In this document: piece after piece, positions 55,724 through 63,909 of the stretch
Layout: every line of letters starts with the position of its first letter
Numbering within the stretch: position 1 is the first letter of the stretch
Source: Bradyrhizobium sp. 164
GTDB taxonomy: Bacteria; Pseudomonadota; Alphaproteobacteria; Rhizobiales; Xanthobacteraceae
DNA length: 64,000 bases
Direction of reading: 5' to 3'
NCBI RefSeq assembly: GCF_023073715.1
Contig: NZ_JADPKA010000027.1
Span: 33,060 to 97,059, forward strand
The notes under the pieces: model-generated
Databases searched by the model: none
Told to the model about the DNA's origin: nothing
The model's input: only the letters and a program-made list of their open reading frames with translations
Program-made: the position numbers and the translations under genes

Positions 55724-56014
55724 ATGGTAGAGCGGCTATCGGCGGAGGCGCGCAAGCAGGCGCTCGGCGGACTACCAGGCTGGGGCGAGGTGTCCGACCG
55801 CGACGCCATCGGGAAGACCTTCGTCTTCAAGGATTTCAACCAGGCCTTCGGCTTCATGACTCGCGCGGCGCTGGTCGCCGAGAAGATGGATCACCACCCC
55901 GAATGGCGCAACGTCTACAAGACGGTCGAGGTGGTGCTGTCGACCCATGACGCGGGCGGCGTTACTGCGCTCGATATCGAGCTGGCCAAGGCGATGAACG
56001 CCATCGCCGGCTGA
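55724..56014 (+). CDS. phhB: Pterin-4a-carbinolamine dehydratase
   Basis: The 96-residue protein shows the family motif [26 protein letters not shown] (given in part: DHHPEW and NVYKTVEV) with the catalytic His pair and Trp, and [12 protein letters not shown] at the end. It dehydrates 4a-hydroxytetrahydrobiopterin during aromatic amino acid hydroxylation. No phenylalanine hydroxylase gene is in the window. An ACGGAGG site is upstream of the ATG. Confidence 0.94.
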   Translation: MVERLSAEARKQALGGLPGWGEVSDRDAIGKTFVFKDFNQAFGFMTRAALVAEKMDHHPEWRNVYKTVEVVLSTHDAGGVTALDIELAKAMNAIAG

Positions 56015-56112
56015 CACCTGGCTGACGTCTTGCAGCGCTTGGCCTTATCCCCATCTTGTGATCAGCAGGCGACGCGGCGATCCGCCGCTCCGGCTGAAAG
56101 GGGAGTTTGAGC

Positions 56113-56490
56113 ATGGCTGCGGAACACAGCGTCGGCTTTGAGCCCGCCGATCGGCTCGCGGAAGACCGGGAGGGCGTTCGCCGCCGCTTCTGGCGCAAGC
56201 TGAAGCGCGTTGCCGCGCAACTGCCGTTCGCCGAAGACCTGCTCGCGGCCTATTACTGCGCCTTCGACCGGCAGACGCCGCGCCATGTTCAGGCCTCGCT
56301 GCTGGGGGCGATCGCCTATTTCATCCTGCCATTCGACTTCGTCGCTGATGTGATGCCGATCCTCGGTTTCGCCGATGACGCCGCCGTGCTCGCCACCGCG
56401 ATCCGCATGGTGGCCGGCCACATCACGAACGAGCACCGCGAGGCCGCCCGTGCCGCGCTGAAGCGCGGGGTGGATAAGGCGGAGGAGTGA
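56113..56490 (+). CDS. YkvA/DUF1232 family protein
   Basis: The 125-residue protein contains the DUF1232 block ASLLGAIAYFILPFDFVADVMPILGFADDAAVLATAI, here noted by its parts AIAYFILPFDFVADVMP and GFADDAAVL. That block forms two hydrophobic helices with a conserved Asp/Pro-rich turn. Function is unknown. The ATG at 56113 with GGGGAG upstream is preferred over a TTG at 56107. It ends 8 bases from the convergent TAXI gene. Confidence 0.85.
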   Translation: MAAEHSVGFEPADRLAEDREGVRRRFWRKLKRVAAQLPFAEDLLAAYYCAFDRQTPRHVQASLLGAIAYFILPFDFVADVMPILGFADDAAVLATAIRMVAGHITNEHREAARAALKRGVDKAEE

Positions 56491-56498
56491 CGGCGCCA

Positions 56499-57656
56499 CT
56501 ACTTCTTTTCCCCCGCACGCGTCTTCTCCGCGTCCCATGCCTGGAATTGCTTGAATAGCGTCTCCTTGTCCGCATCGGACACCTGCGCGGCCGCCGGGCT
56601 CTGCTTCAGGAACGCTTCGAAGCGCTGGCGCGTCACCGGCTCGACGCCGTGCCGGTCGAGCCATTGCTGCGCCACCGGCAATCTGCTCCAGCCCGACAAA
56701 GGCGCCGCGAGCGAGACCTCCTTCCACTTGGGATGGAAGGGCGGGTTCTGGAGCGCGGGGAATTTGGTGAAGAACGCGTCAACGAACAGCGCGAGCTTGC
56801 GATAGCGCTCGGTGTTGGGCGCCCAGTTGTAGGCCGCGAGCACCGCAGGCACCGCGATCGTGTCCACGCTCTCGCCCTCCTTGATCAGGTTCGGATAGTC
56901 CTTGGCGGACAGCGTTGCTGGCAGATAGTCGCTCTGCAGCGGCTTTGCATAGTCGACCTTCGCAAGATGGAAGCGGCCGTCATTGCCGAAGGTCGAGACC
57001 GACTTGTACGGCTTGCCGCCGACCACGATGACGGCGTCGATCTCGCCGGCCTTCAGTTTCTCCATCGCGATGCGCTGCTCGACATAGACGAATTTCGCCT
57101 TGATCCCGAGCCGCTCGAACACGGTGAGCGCCGTGACGAAGGTGCCGCCGTTCGGTAGGTCCACGCTCACCGTCTTGTCTTCGAGGTCTTTGAGCGTCGC
57201 GACCGATCTTGGCGCGATCACCTGCATCTCCTCATTGTAGAGCTTGGTGACATAGGTGAACTGCTTCTTGATGTCCTTGGCAAAACCCTTGCGCTCGAGA
57301 TAGTCGAGCGTGTCGGCACGCACGATTCCGAGATCGACACCTTGCAGGAACAGGATATCGGCGACGCTTTGCACCGAGCCGCGGCCGACGATCGGCAGCA
57401 CGCGGATCTTGTTGCCGTCGTCGAGCACGGAAGCGAGGTCGGCGCCGAATTGCACATAGGTGCCGCCGATCGTGCCGGTGATCAGCGTGACCGTGTTGGC
57501 GTTCAGCGCCTGCTTGGTCGAGGTCGAGCCGAACTGGAAGATGGCCTTCAGGCCGTCAGAGACCTTGGCGGGATCGTATTCGGTCTGATCGGCGCGCGCC
57601 GCGAAGGCACAGATCGTCATGATGGCGGCAAGCGCCATTCCCAAAGCGTTACGCAT
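56499..57656 (-). CDS. TAXI family TRAP transporter solute-binding protein
   Basis: The 385-residue protein has a signal peptide (RNALGMALAAIMTICAFAARA) and a full TAXI domain: VTLITGTIGGTYVQFGADLASVL, VDLGIVRADTLDYLERKG, SVDLPNGGTFVTALTVFERLG, and GEIDAVIVVGGKP. It is presumed to bind a carboxylate-type ligand in the periplasm. The start at 57656 has AAGGGAAC upstream. It follows the Sel1-like gene by 19 bases on the same strand. No DctQ/DctM permease is present within this window. Confidence 0.9.
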   Translation of the reverse strand: MRNALGMALAAIMTICAFAARADQTEYDPAKVSDGLKAIFQFGSTSTKQALNANTVTLITGTIGGTYVQFGADLASVLDDGNKIRVLPIVGRGSVQSVADILFLQGVDLGIVRADTLDYLERKGFAKDIKKQFTYVTKLYNEEMQVIAPRSVATLKDLEDKTVSVDLPNGGTFVTALTVFERLGIKAKFVYVEQRIAMEKLKAGEIDAVIVVGGKPYKSVSTFGNDGRFHLAKVDYAKPLQSDYLPATLSAKDYPNLIKEGESVDTIAVPAVLAAYNWAPNTERYRKLALFVDAFFTKFPALQNPPFHPKWKEVSLAAPLSGWSRLPVAQQWLDRHGVEPVTRQRFEAFLKQSPAAAQVSDADKETLFKQFQAWDAEKTRAGEKK

Positions 57657-57675
57657 GATGTTCCCTTGAAGCGGT

Positions 57676-58530
57676 CTAGTTCTGAAGCTGGGCGAGGCGC
57701 TGCCGCGCCTCCGCCGATCCGAGTGCCGCGGCCTTTTGGTACCAGTCGCGCGCGGCGGTCGCGTCAGCGGCGATGCGCCGCGCGTCGCTAGTGCCCAGCA
57801 CGGCCGGGTCATAGGTCTGCGCCAGCAGGAACGCCGCTGCCGCATCCTGTGCATTGGCGGCGCGTTCGAGCAACAGGCGGGCCGCAACAATGTCGCCGAT
57901 TCCCAACAGGCTCTTCGCGCGCGTCATCAGCCCGGCCAGCGTGTCGGCGTCGAGCGTCCTGGCGGGCGGAGGGGGCGCAGGCGGTGCCGCCACCGGCGCG
58001 GGCTGAGGCACAGGCGTGTGGGCTTGCAGCGCGCTCTGATAGGCGGTCGCGATCTCCTCGCGGCTCGGCGGTGCAGGAAGATCCTGCGCGTCAGCGCTCG
58101 CCAGGCGCGGCTCGGTCACGCGCGCCGAATCCTTGCGCGGGCTCTGCGGTACGGCCGACGGGTTGGCGGAGGCGACCGCCTGCTCCAGCGCGACGACTGC
58201 CGAGCCACCGGCATCGAAGATGCCGCGAAGATCGGACTGAAACAGCGCGGCCAGAATTGCCAGGATGGACGCCACGAGAACGGCTGCGAGACCGACCGCA
58301 AGAACGCGCGGCACAATTCTGACCCGGGGACGCAACTCCAGCGAGGTATATTCGTCCGGGTTCGGGGCACCGCGCGGATCGGACAGGAATAGTGGAATTG
58401 GGTCGTCGGGTGACAGATCGATCCGTGCGGCGCGCGCACGGATGTACGATGCGGTGGACGGATGTGATGCGGCTTGATCGGAATCGAATACCCTCGATTC
58501 CCTGGACGGACGGAACGCCGTCGTCTCCAT
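57676..58530 (-). CDS. Sel1-repeat-containing membrane protein
   Basis: A 284-residue protein with one transmembrane helix (VLAVGLAAVLVASILAILAAL, about residues 75-95), a Pro/Ala-rich linker, and C-terminal helices of the Sel1/TPR type (AARDWYQKAAALGSAEARQRLAQLQ, with ARLLLERAANAQDAAAAFLLA before it). Such repeats bind proteins. It lies directly upstream of the TAXI protein gene, so it may act with that protein in the envelope. Start 58530 (METTAFRP) has GGGGAG 8 bases upstream; ATG 58566 is possible. Confidence 0.8.
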   Translation of the reverse strand: METTAFRPSRESRVFDSDQAASHPSTASYIRARAARIDLSPDDPIPLFLSDPRGAPNPDEYTSLELRPRVRIVPRVLAVGLAAVLVASILAILAALFQSDLRGIFDAGGSAVVALEQAVASANPSAVPQSPRKDSARVTEPRLASADAQDLPAPPSREEIATAYQSALQAHTPVPQPAPVAAPPAPPPPARTLDADTLAGLMTRAKSLLGIGDIVAARLLLERAANAQDAAAAFLLAQTYDPAVLGTSDARRIAADATAARDWYQKAAALGSAEARQRLAQLQN

Positions 58531-58823
58531 GGTGATGCTCCCCAAGACTGACACGACGCGGGGCATACCGGTTTCAGTTTTTTTGTTGTTGTCCAGGAGC
58601 GCCCAGCAAACTGGAGCCGGTAAATCGCAACCTGAATCAGCCCAAAAAGCGACGACGGTTGGGGCGAATCGGGAAATATTTGGGTTTGATTCGGGCGAGG
58701 TTGTGGAATGCACCTCAATTTTGCCCGCGCTGGTTGAGGAGACCTTACCAGGTGGCCGTGTGCGAATGGGAGGCCATGAACTCAGCTGTCATGGCGCGGG
58801 TAATCGCGACAGCGCAGTCGCCA

Positions 58824-59798
58824 TCACGGATGCAAGATCACCTTGCCCATCGCCTGACGTCCCGCGAGCACCTTCAACGCGTCCGCGGTCTGGGCCAGCG
58901 GGAAGGTGCGGTCGACATGCGAGGAGATCTTGCCTTCCGCCGTCCACTTCACGAGCTTCTCCAGATTGGCGCGATTCTTGGCCGGGTTGAGCCGGGTCCA
59001 GGCGCCCCAGAACACGCCGCGGATGTCGCAGCCCTTCAGCAGTGCGAGGTTCAGCGGCATCTTCGGAATGTCGCCGGCGGCGAAGCCGATCACGAGGAAA
59101 CGACCCTCCCAGGCGATCGAGCGCAGCGCCTGCTCGGCGTAAGCACCGCCCACGGGATCGAAGATGATGTCGACGCCCTTGCCGTCGGTGAGCTTGCGCA
59201 AACCTTCCTTCAGATCCTCCTTGGCGTAGTTGAGCGTCAGTTCGGCGCCGTGCGCCCTGGCGAATTCGAGCTTCTCGTCCGACGAGGCGCAGGCGATCAC
59301 CTTCAGGCCCATCAGCTTGCCGAGCTCGCAGGCAGCAAGGCCCGTGCCGCCGGCTGCGCCCAGTACCGCGAGCGTCTCGCCCGGCTTCGGACTGGCGCGA
59401 TCCTCGAGCGCATGCAGCGCGGTGCCGTAGATGATGATGATGCCGGCCGCGCGATCATAGTCGAGATTGTCAGGGATCTTGACGATCGATGCCGCCGGCA
59501 GCGCGATCTTCTCGCGCGCGCCGTTGTGGCCGCAGGAGGCGACAACGCGATCGCCGACCTTCAGATCAGTGACGCCAGCGCCGATGCTCTCGATCACACC
59601 CGCGACTTCAGCGGCCGGCGAGAACGGGAACGGCGGCTTGATCTGATACTTGCCCTGAATCATCAGGATGTCGAAGAAGTTCAGCGCCGCCGCCTTGATC
59701 GCGATCACGGCCTCGCCCGGTCCTGCTACCGGATCCGGCACGTCAGCCAGAACGAGATCGTCGGGCTGGCAATATTGCGAGCAGAGGATGGCTTTCAT
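58824..59798 (-). CDS. NADPH:quinone oxidoreductase-like zinc-free MDR protein
   Basis: The 324-residue protein belongs to the medium-chain reductase superfamily without zinc ligands: GPGEAVIAIKAAALNFFDILMIQGKYQ at the start, the NADPH motif VLGAAGGTGLAACELGKLMG, and IIFDPVGGAYAEQALRSIAWEGR. It reduces quinones or enones with NADPH. AGGTG precedes the ATG. There is a 261-base gap with a repeat before the next gene. Confidence 0.9.
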   Translation of the reverse strand: MKAILCSQYCQPDDLVLADVPDPVAGPGEAVIAIKAAALNFFDILMIQGKYQIKPPFPFSPAAEVAGVIESIGAGVTDLKVGDRVVASCGHNGAREKIALPAASIVKIPDNLDYDRAAGIIIIYGTALHALEDRASPKPGETLAVLGAAGGTGLAACELGKLMGLKVIACASSDEKLEFARAHGAELTLNYAKEDLKEGLRKLTDGKGVDIIFDPVGGAYAEQALRSIAWEGRFLVIGFAAGDIPKMPLNLALLKGCDIRGVFWGAWTRLNPAKNRANLEKLVKWTAEGKISSHVDRTFPLAQTADALKVLAGRQAMGKVILHP

Positions 59799-59909
59799 GG
59801 CGGCACCTGGAGCGTTTCGAGTGGAATTATGATTGGCCCGGTTTTGCCGGATTTAGAGCAGCCGGACAATCCGGATTCTTTGTTGATCGTTCTGTTCGGC
59901 CTATCATCA

Positions 59910-60032
59910 CGTCATTGCGAGCCAACGGGTCCGCGCCAAGCGCGGCCCGATGACAGGCTCCGCGACGCAATCCAGAGTCCGCCCTGCGGAAATAGTCTGG
60001 ATTGCTTCGACGCTTCGCTCCTCGCAATAACG
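59910..60032. repeat. Long CATTGCGAG-family repeat with a nested hairpin in the left arm
   Basis: The outer arms CGTCATTGCGAG and CTCGCAATAACG match the 8443 copy. An extra segment containing CGCGCCAAGCGCG and GATGACAGGCTCCGCGACG is inserted in the left arm. The copy at 63076 has the same segment, inverted, in its right arm. Confidence 0.7.
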
Positions 60033-60059
60033 AAATCCGCGGAGATAAGGATTCAAACG

Positions 60060-60899
60060 ATGTTTGAAACAAACCTGCTTAACGGCAAGCGCATCCTCGT
60101 CACCGGCGGCGGCTCGGGCCTCGGCGCTGCGGTGGGCCGTCGCTTCCTCGCACTCGGCGCCGAGCTCGTGATCTGTGGCCGCAAGCTCGACCGGCTCGAG
60201 GCAACGGCGAGCGAGATGCGCAAAGAGACCGGTGGCAAGGTCACGACGATCGCCTGCGACGTTCGCGCCGGTGCGGCCGTCGACAACATGATGGATCAGA
60301 TCTGGCGCGAGGCCCCGCTCGATATCCTCGTCAACAATGCTGCCGCGACCTTCATCGCGCAGAGCGAGCATCTCTCGTTCCGCGCCGCGGACGCGATCCT
60401 CGCGCCGACCCTGCATGGCGCGATGTATTGCACGCTCGCCGCCGGCAAGCGGTGGATCGAGGGTAAGCATGGCGGCGTCGTGCTCTCGATCCTCTCGACC
60501 TCGACCATCACCGGCCGCGCCTTCACCGTGCCTTCGGCGATGGCGAAGTCGGCGCTGCTGGCGATGACCAAAAGTCTCGCCGTGGAATGGGGTCCGAAGG
60601 GCATCCGAACCGTTGCCATCGCGCCGGGACCGTTCCCGACCGCGGGCGCGTCGGGGCAGCTCCGCCCCGAGGGGCGTGACGAAGGCTGGACCGCCCGCAA
60701 CCCGCTGGGCCGCACCGGCGAGCACGGCGAACTTGCCGACCTCGCCAGCTTCCTGGTCTCGGACCGCGCCGGCTATATCAATGGCGAGATGGTGGTGATC
60801 GACGGGGGCGCGCATTTGCGCAGTTCCGGGGCCGAGGACCTGCTCGGCTGGACCGAGGCGCAATGGGCCGAGCAGCGCGCCGCGCGATCCCGAGCCTAG
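60060..60899 (+). CDS. SDR family reductase, 2,4-dienoyl-CoA-reductase-like
   Basis: The 279-residue SDR has ILVTGGGSGLGAAVGRRFL (NADPH motif), ILVNNAAATFI, and SILSTSTITG; the usual YxxxK is replaced by SAMAK, followed by ALLAMTKSLAVEWGPKGIR. The loss of this Tyr with the Lys kept is typical of peroxisomal-type 2,4-dienoyl-CoA reductases rather than a defect. It probably helps degrade unsaturated fatty acids. Start 60060 has AAGGA about 8 bases upstream; the frame is open far upstream through repeats. Confidence 0.88.
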   Translation: MFETNLLNGKRILVTGGGSGLGAAVGRRFLALGAELVICGRKLDRLEATASEMRKETGGKVTTIACDVRAGAAVDNMMDQIWREAPLDILVNNAAATFIAQSEHLSFRAADAILAPTLHGAMYCTLAAGKRWIEGKHGGVVLSILSTSTITGRAFTVPSAMAKSALLAMTKSLAVEWGPKGIRTVAIAPGPFPTAGASGQLRPEGRDEGWTARNPLGRTGEHGELADLASFLVSDRAGYINGEMVVIDGGAHLRSSGAEDLLGWTEAQWAEQRAARSRA

Positions 60900-61013
60900 T
60901 GCTGACAACCCGCTAACTGCCTTCCCAAATTGGACTTTCCCGGCTATCCCTGCCGGGGGACAAAACACGGCCGGGCCATCTTCCAGTCACAATATTGAGG
61001 GAACCACTCCAGC

Positions 61014-61661
61014 ATGTGGCGGGTGCTATCTTTCGTTTTGATGATCGGCATGATGACGTGCGGGATCGCCGATCTCGCGCGGGCGCAGACGCCGCAACCG
61101 GCGCCGAAGGCGGCACCAAAGCCGGCGCCGCCGGCGGCCCATCCGACTGCCAAGACGGCTGCAAAGCCAGAGAGCAAACCGGCGGCGGCGCCCGCGGCGG
61201 TTGCGGGCGGCGCGGAGCCGACCCTGATCGGCCAGTTCGGCACCTGGGGCGCCTATTCAGCCACGCCGAACGGCAAGAAGGTCTGTTTCGCGCTGGCCAA
61301 GCCCTCGTCGTCGAAGACCAACCCGCCGAACCGGCCGCGCGATCCTGCTTATGCGTTCGTGTCGACCCGGCCGGCCGAGAAGGTCAACAACGAAGTCTCG
61401 GTCATGATCGGCTATGCGCTGAAACCGGGCTCGGAATCGACGGCCGAGGTCGGCGGCGCTGCTTTCGCAATGTATACGCAGGGCGATGGTCTCTGGATCA
61501 AGAACGCGGCCGAGGAGGAGCGGATGGTCGAAGCCATGCGCAAATCCGCCGATCTCGTGGTCAAGGGGGTCTCGGCCAAGGGCACCGAGACGACCGACAC
61601 CTTCTCGCTGAAGGGCCTCGCCCAGGCGCTCGATAAGATCGCCCAGGACTGCAAAAGATAG
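61014..61661 (+). CDS. Invasion-associated locus B (IalB) family protein
   Basis: A 215-residue secreted protein: signal peptide (FVLMIGMMTCGIADLARAQ), an Ala/Pro/Lys-rich linker (about 25-70), and an IalB domain (LIGQFGTWGAYSATPNGKKVCFALAKP ... DPAYAFVSTRPA, ending CKR). IalB-family proteins are periplasmic and widespread in Rhizobiales; the name comes from Bartonella invasion, but most have no proven role. Two cysteines (KVCFAL and QDCKR) likely form a disulfide. AGGG is some distance upstream. Confidence 0.85.
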   Translation: MWRVLSFVLMIGMMTCGIADLARAQTPQPAPKAAPKPAPPAAHPTAKTAAKPESKPAAAPAAVAGGAEPTLIGQFGTWGAYSATPNGKKVCFALAKPSSSKTNPPNRPRDPAYAFVSTRPAEKVNNEVSVMIGYALKPGSESTAEVGGAAFAMYTQGDGLWIKNAAEEERMVEAMRKSADLVVKGVSAKGTETTDTFSLKGLAQALDKIAQDCKR

Positions 61662-61743
61662 GATTGCAGGCGGTAAGGCTAAGTCATAGCCGCGGTCGCA
61701 ATCGGCAGATCCGGTTGCTATATAGGGGCTGTTCCAGATTTCC

Positions 61744-61824
61744 CGTCATTCCGGGGCGATGCGCAGCATCGAACCCGGAATCTCGAGGTTCCGGGTCTGG
61801 TCCTCCGGACCATCCCGGAACGAC
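61744..61824. repeat. CCGGAAT-type palindromic repeat upstream of rlmN
   Basis: CGTCATTCCGGGG pairs with CCCGGAACGAC, and AACCCGGAATCTCGAGGTTC is the centre. It ends 22 bases before the rlmN start codon, so any transcript starting upstream would carry this hairpin in its leader. Confidence 0.75.
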
Positions 61825-61845
61825 AAAACCCATCAGGTCCACTCA

Positions 61846-63048
61846 ATGCAACCGACGACCGAGCCGCACAACGCAATCCTGGTGGAGAAGACTCCGCTCG
61901 AAACTTATGTGCCGCCGGCGAGGCCCTCGCTGATCGGCCTGTCGCGTGCCGAACTCGCCGATCGACTCGGCGAGATCGGCGTCGCACCGGCGCAACGCAA
62001 GATGCGGGTGCAGCAGCTGTGGCACTGGCTCTATTTCCGCGGCGCCCAGAGCTTTGACGAGATGACCTCGGTTTCCAAGGGCATTCGCGCCGAGCTCGCG
62101 CAGCATTTCACCGTCGACCGGCCCGAGGTCGTGGCCGAGCAGATCTCCAACGATGGCACCCGCAAATGGCTGCTGCGTCTGCCGAGCGGTGACAACATCC
62201 AGAAGGCGCATGAAGTCGAGTGCGTCTACATCCCCGAGACCGATCGCGGCACGCTCTGCGTCTCCTCGCAGGTCGGCTGCACCCTGAACTGCTCCTTCTG
62301 CCACACCGGCACCCAGCGCCTAGTGCGCAACCTCACCGCCGGCGAGATCGTGGGACAGGTGATGGTGGCGCGCGATCGCCTCAACGATTGGGCCGATCGC
62401 GAAGACGGCACGCGCCGCGTCACCAACATCGTGATGATGGGCATGGGCGAGCCGCTCTACAATTTCGATGCGGTGCGCGATGCGCTGCTGATCGTCGGCG
62501 ACAATGAAGGCGTCGGCATCTCCCGCCGCCGCATCACGCTGTCGACCTCGGGCGTGGTGCCGAATATCGTGCGTGCGGGCGAGGAGATCGGCGTGATGCT
62601 CGCGATCTCGCTGCATGCGGTGCGCGACGAATTGCGCAATGAGCTCGTGCCGCTCAATCGCAAATATCCGATCAAGGAACTGCTGCAGGCCTGCCGCGAC
62701 TATCCCGGCGCCTCGAACGCGCGCCGCATCACCTTCGAATATGTGATGCTCAAGGGCGTCAACGATTCGCTCGACGATGCAAAACTTCTGGTGAAGCTGC
62801 TAAAGGGCATTCCGGCCAAGATCAACCTCATCCCGTTCAATCCCTGGCCCGGCACCGCCTATGAATGCTCGGACTGGGATCAGATCGAGAAGTTCTCCGA
62901 ATACATCTTCAATGCCGGCTATTCATCCCCGGTTCGCACCCCGCGCGGCCGCGACATCCTCGCGGCCTGCGGCCAGCTCAAGTCAGAGACGGAGAAGCTC
63001 TCGGCGCGTGAACGCCAGGCGCTGCGTGCGATGGCGATGACGGATTGA
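61846..63048 (+). CDS. rlmN: 23S rRNA/tRNA adenine C2-methyltransferase RlmN
   Basis: The 400-residue radical SAM enzyme has [13 protein letters not shown] (Cys145, Cys149, Cys152), [12 protein letters not shown], and the C-terminal methyl-carrying cysteine near residue 375 in [12 protein letters not shown], with [14 protein letters not shown] N-terminal helix text. It methylates A2503 of 23S rRNA and A37 of some tRNAs. The start at 61846 is just after the palindromic repeat; the frame is open further upstream into the repeat. Length agrees with alphaproteobacterial RlmN. Confidence 0.96.
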   Translation: MQPTTEPHNAILVEKTPLETYVPPARPSLIGLSRAELADRLGEIGVAPAQRKMRVQQLWHWLYFRGAQSFDEMTSVSKGIRAELAQHFTVDRPEVVAEQISNDGTRKWLLRLPSGDNIQKAHEVECVYIPETDRGTLCVSSQVGCTLNCSFCHTGTQRLVRNLTAGEIVGQVMVARDRLNDWADREDGTRRVTNIVMMGMGEPLYNFDAVRDALLIVGDNEGVGISRRRITLSTSGVVPNIVRAGEEIGVMLAISLHAVRDELRNELVPLNRKYPIKELLQACRDYPGASNARRITFEYVMLKGVNDSLDDAKLLVKLLKGIPAKINLIPFNPWPGTAYECSDWDQIEKFSEYIFNAGYSSPVRTPRGRDILAACGQLKSETEKLSARERQALRAMAMTD

Positions 63049-63075
63049 CAGGTAATCCCTGCGCCTTCGCATCCG

Positions 63076-63197
63076 CGTCATTGCGAGCGCAGCGAAGCAA
63101 TCCAGAATCTTTCCGCGGAGGCAGTCTGGATTGCTTCGTCGCGGAGCCTGTCATCCGGCCCGCCGAAGGCGGGACCGGCTTGCTCCTCGCAATGACG
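63076..63197. repeat. Long CATTGCGAG-family repeat with a nested hairpin in the right arm
   Basis: CGTCATTGCGAG and CTCGCAATGACG are the ends. The right arm contains GTCGCGGAGCCTGTCATC and a GGCCCGCC-GGCGGGACC hairpin, the inverse of the insert in the copy at 59910. It lies between rlmN and the membrane protein gene. Confidence 0.75.
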
Positions 63198-63211
63198 GTG
63201 AGGCTGACGTC

Positions 63212-63706
63212 ATGTCCCTGATCGGCCGCCTCGTCGTCATCTTCATCGGCTTTCTCGTCGCCTGTTTCGTCGGCGGCATGATCGTCGTCGTCGCGCTGCT
63301 GTTTCCGGAATTCGCCGATCTCGGCGCAGGTCCCGTCGATCAGGGCACGATCGACATCCTGCTCGGCTTCGGCTTCATCTTCGTCTCGGGCTTCGCGCTG
63401 GTGCCGGCGGCGGTGATCGTCGCGATCACCGAGGCGCTCTATATCCGCAGCGCGCTGGCTTACGCCGTCGGCGGCGGCCTTGTCGGGCTCGCCTGCTATC
63501 TCGGTCTCGTCCCCTTCCACGGCGATACGTTCCAATTCGAGGGTATCGTGCGGCGCCACCTGGAGATCATGACGGGCGCGGGCATCGTCGCCGGCGTGGT
63601 CTACTGGCTGATCGCTGGCCGCAATGCAGGCGCCTGGCGCGATCCGCCGCCTTCGCACCGGTCCCCACCTCCGCTGCCGTCGAATTCCAGGCCCGATGCG
63701 CGGTGA
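63212..63706 (+). CDS. Four-helix membrane protein, function unknown
   Basis: The 164-residue protein has about four membrane helices (VVIFIGFLVACFVGGMIVVVAL, GFIFVSGFALVPAAVIVAI, ALAYAVGGGLVGLACYLGLV, GAGIVAGVVYWLIAG) and a Pro/Ser-rich C-terminal tail. I do not recognise a named family, although the pattern is common in Bradyrhizobium-type genomes. GAGG lies about 8 bases before the ATG; the frame continues upstream only into the repeat. Confidence 0.75.
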   Translation: MSLIGRLVVIFIGFLVACFVGGMIVVVALLFPEFADLGAGPVDQGTIDILLGFGFIFVSGFALVPAAVIVAITEALYIRSALAYAVGGGLVGLACYLGLVPFHGDTFQFEGIVRRHLEIMTGAGIVAGVVYWLIAGRNAGAWRDPPPSHRSPPPLPSNSRPDAR

Positions 63707-63909
63707 CTTCTTACCCTCCTCTGAAGGGCGAGGGTCGGATCTCATCATCGATGCGATCCGGGGTGGGGTGACAGACTATCGGCGACGGCGGTGTTGAGGA
63801 TTCGAGCTTGCGGACAGGCGAGAGACCATTTGTGCGGCTTCACCCCACCTCGCTCGCGCTTCGCGCGATCGATCCTCCCCCTCCAGGGGAGGATGGGGAC
63901 CGGTCCAAA
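63707..63909. repeat. Intergenic region with a CCACCCC-type inverted repeat
   Basis: CCCTCCTCTGAAGGGCGAGGG at the left (a local hairpin) and GGATCCTCCCCCTCCAGGGG-like sequence at the right flank GGGGTGGGGTGA (near 63762) and its inverted copy TCACCCCACC (near 63840). This looks like a further interspersed palindrome family. No gene is visible. Confidence 0.45.

Noticed and set aside
54125..57656. Complete TRAP transporter operon
   Set aside because: Two TAXI binding proteins are present but no DctQ/DctM-like permease frame exists between or next to them.
58659..60059. Long upstream extension of the SDR gene at 60060
   Set aside because: The extension is antisense to the quinone oxidoreductase gene and crosses a palindromic repeat; a good ribosome site precedes 60060.
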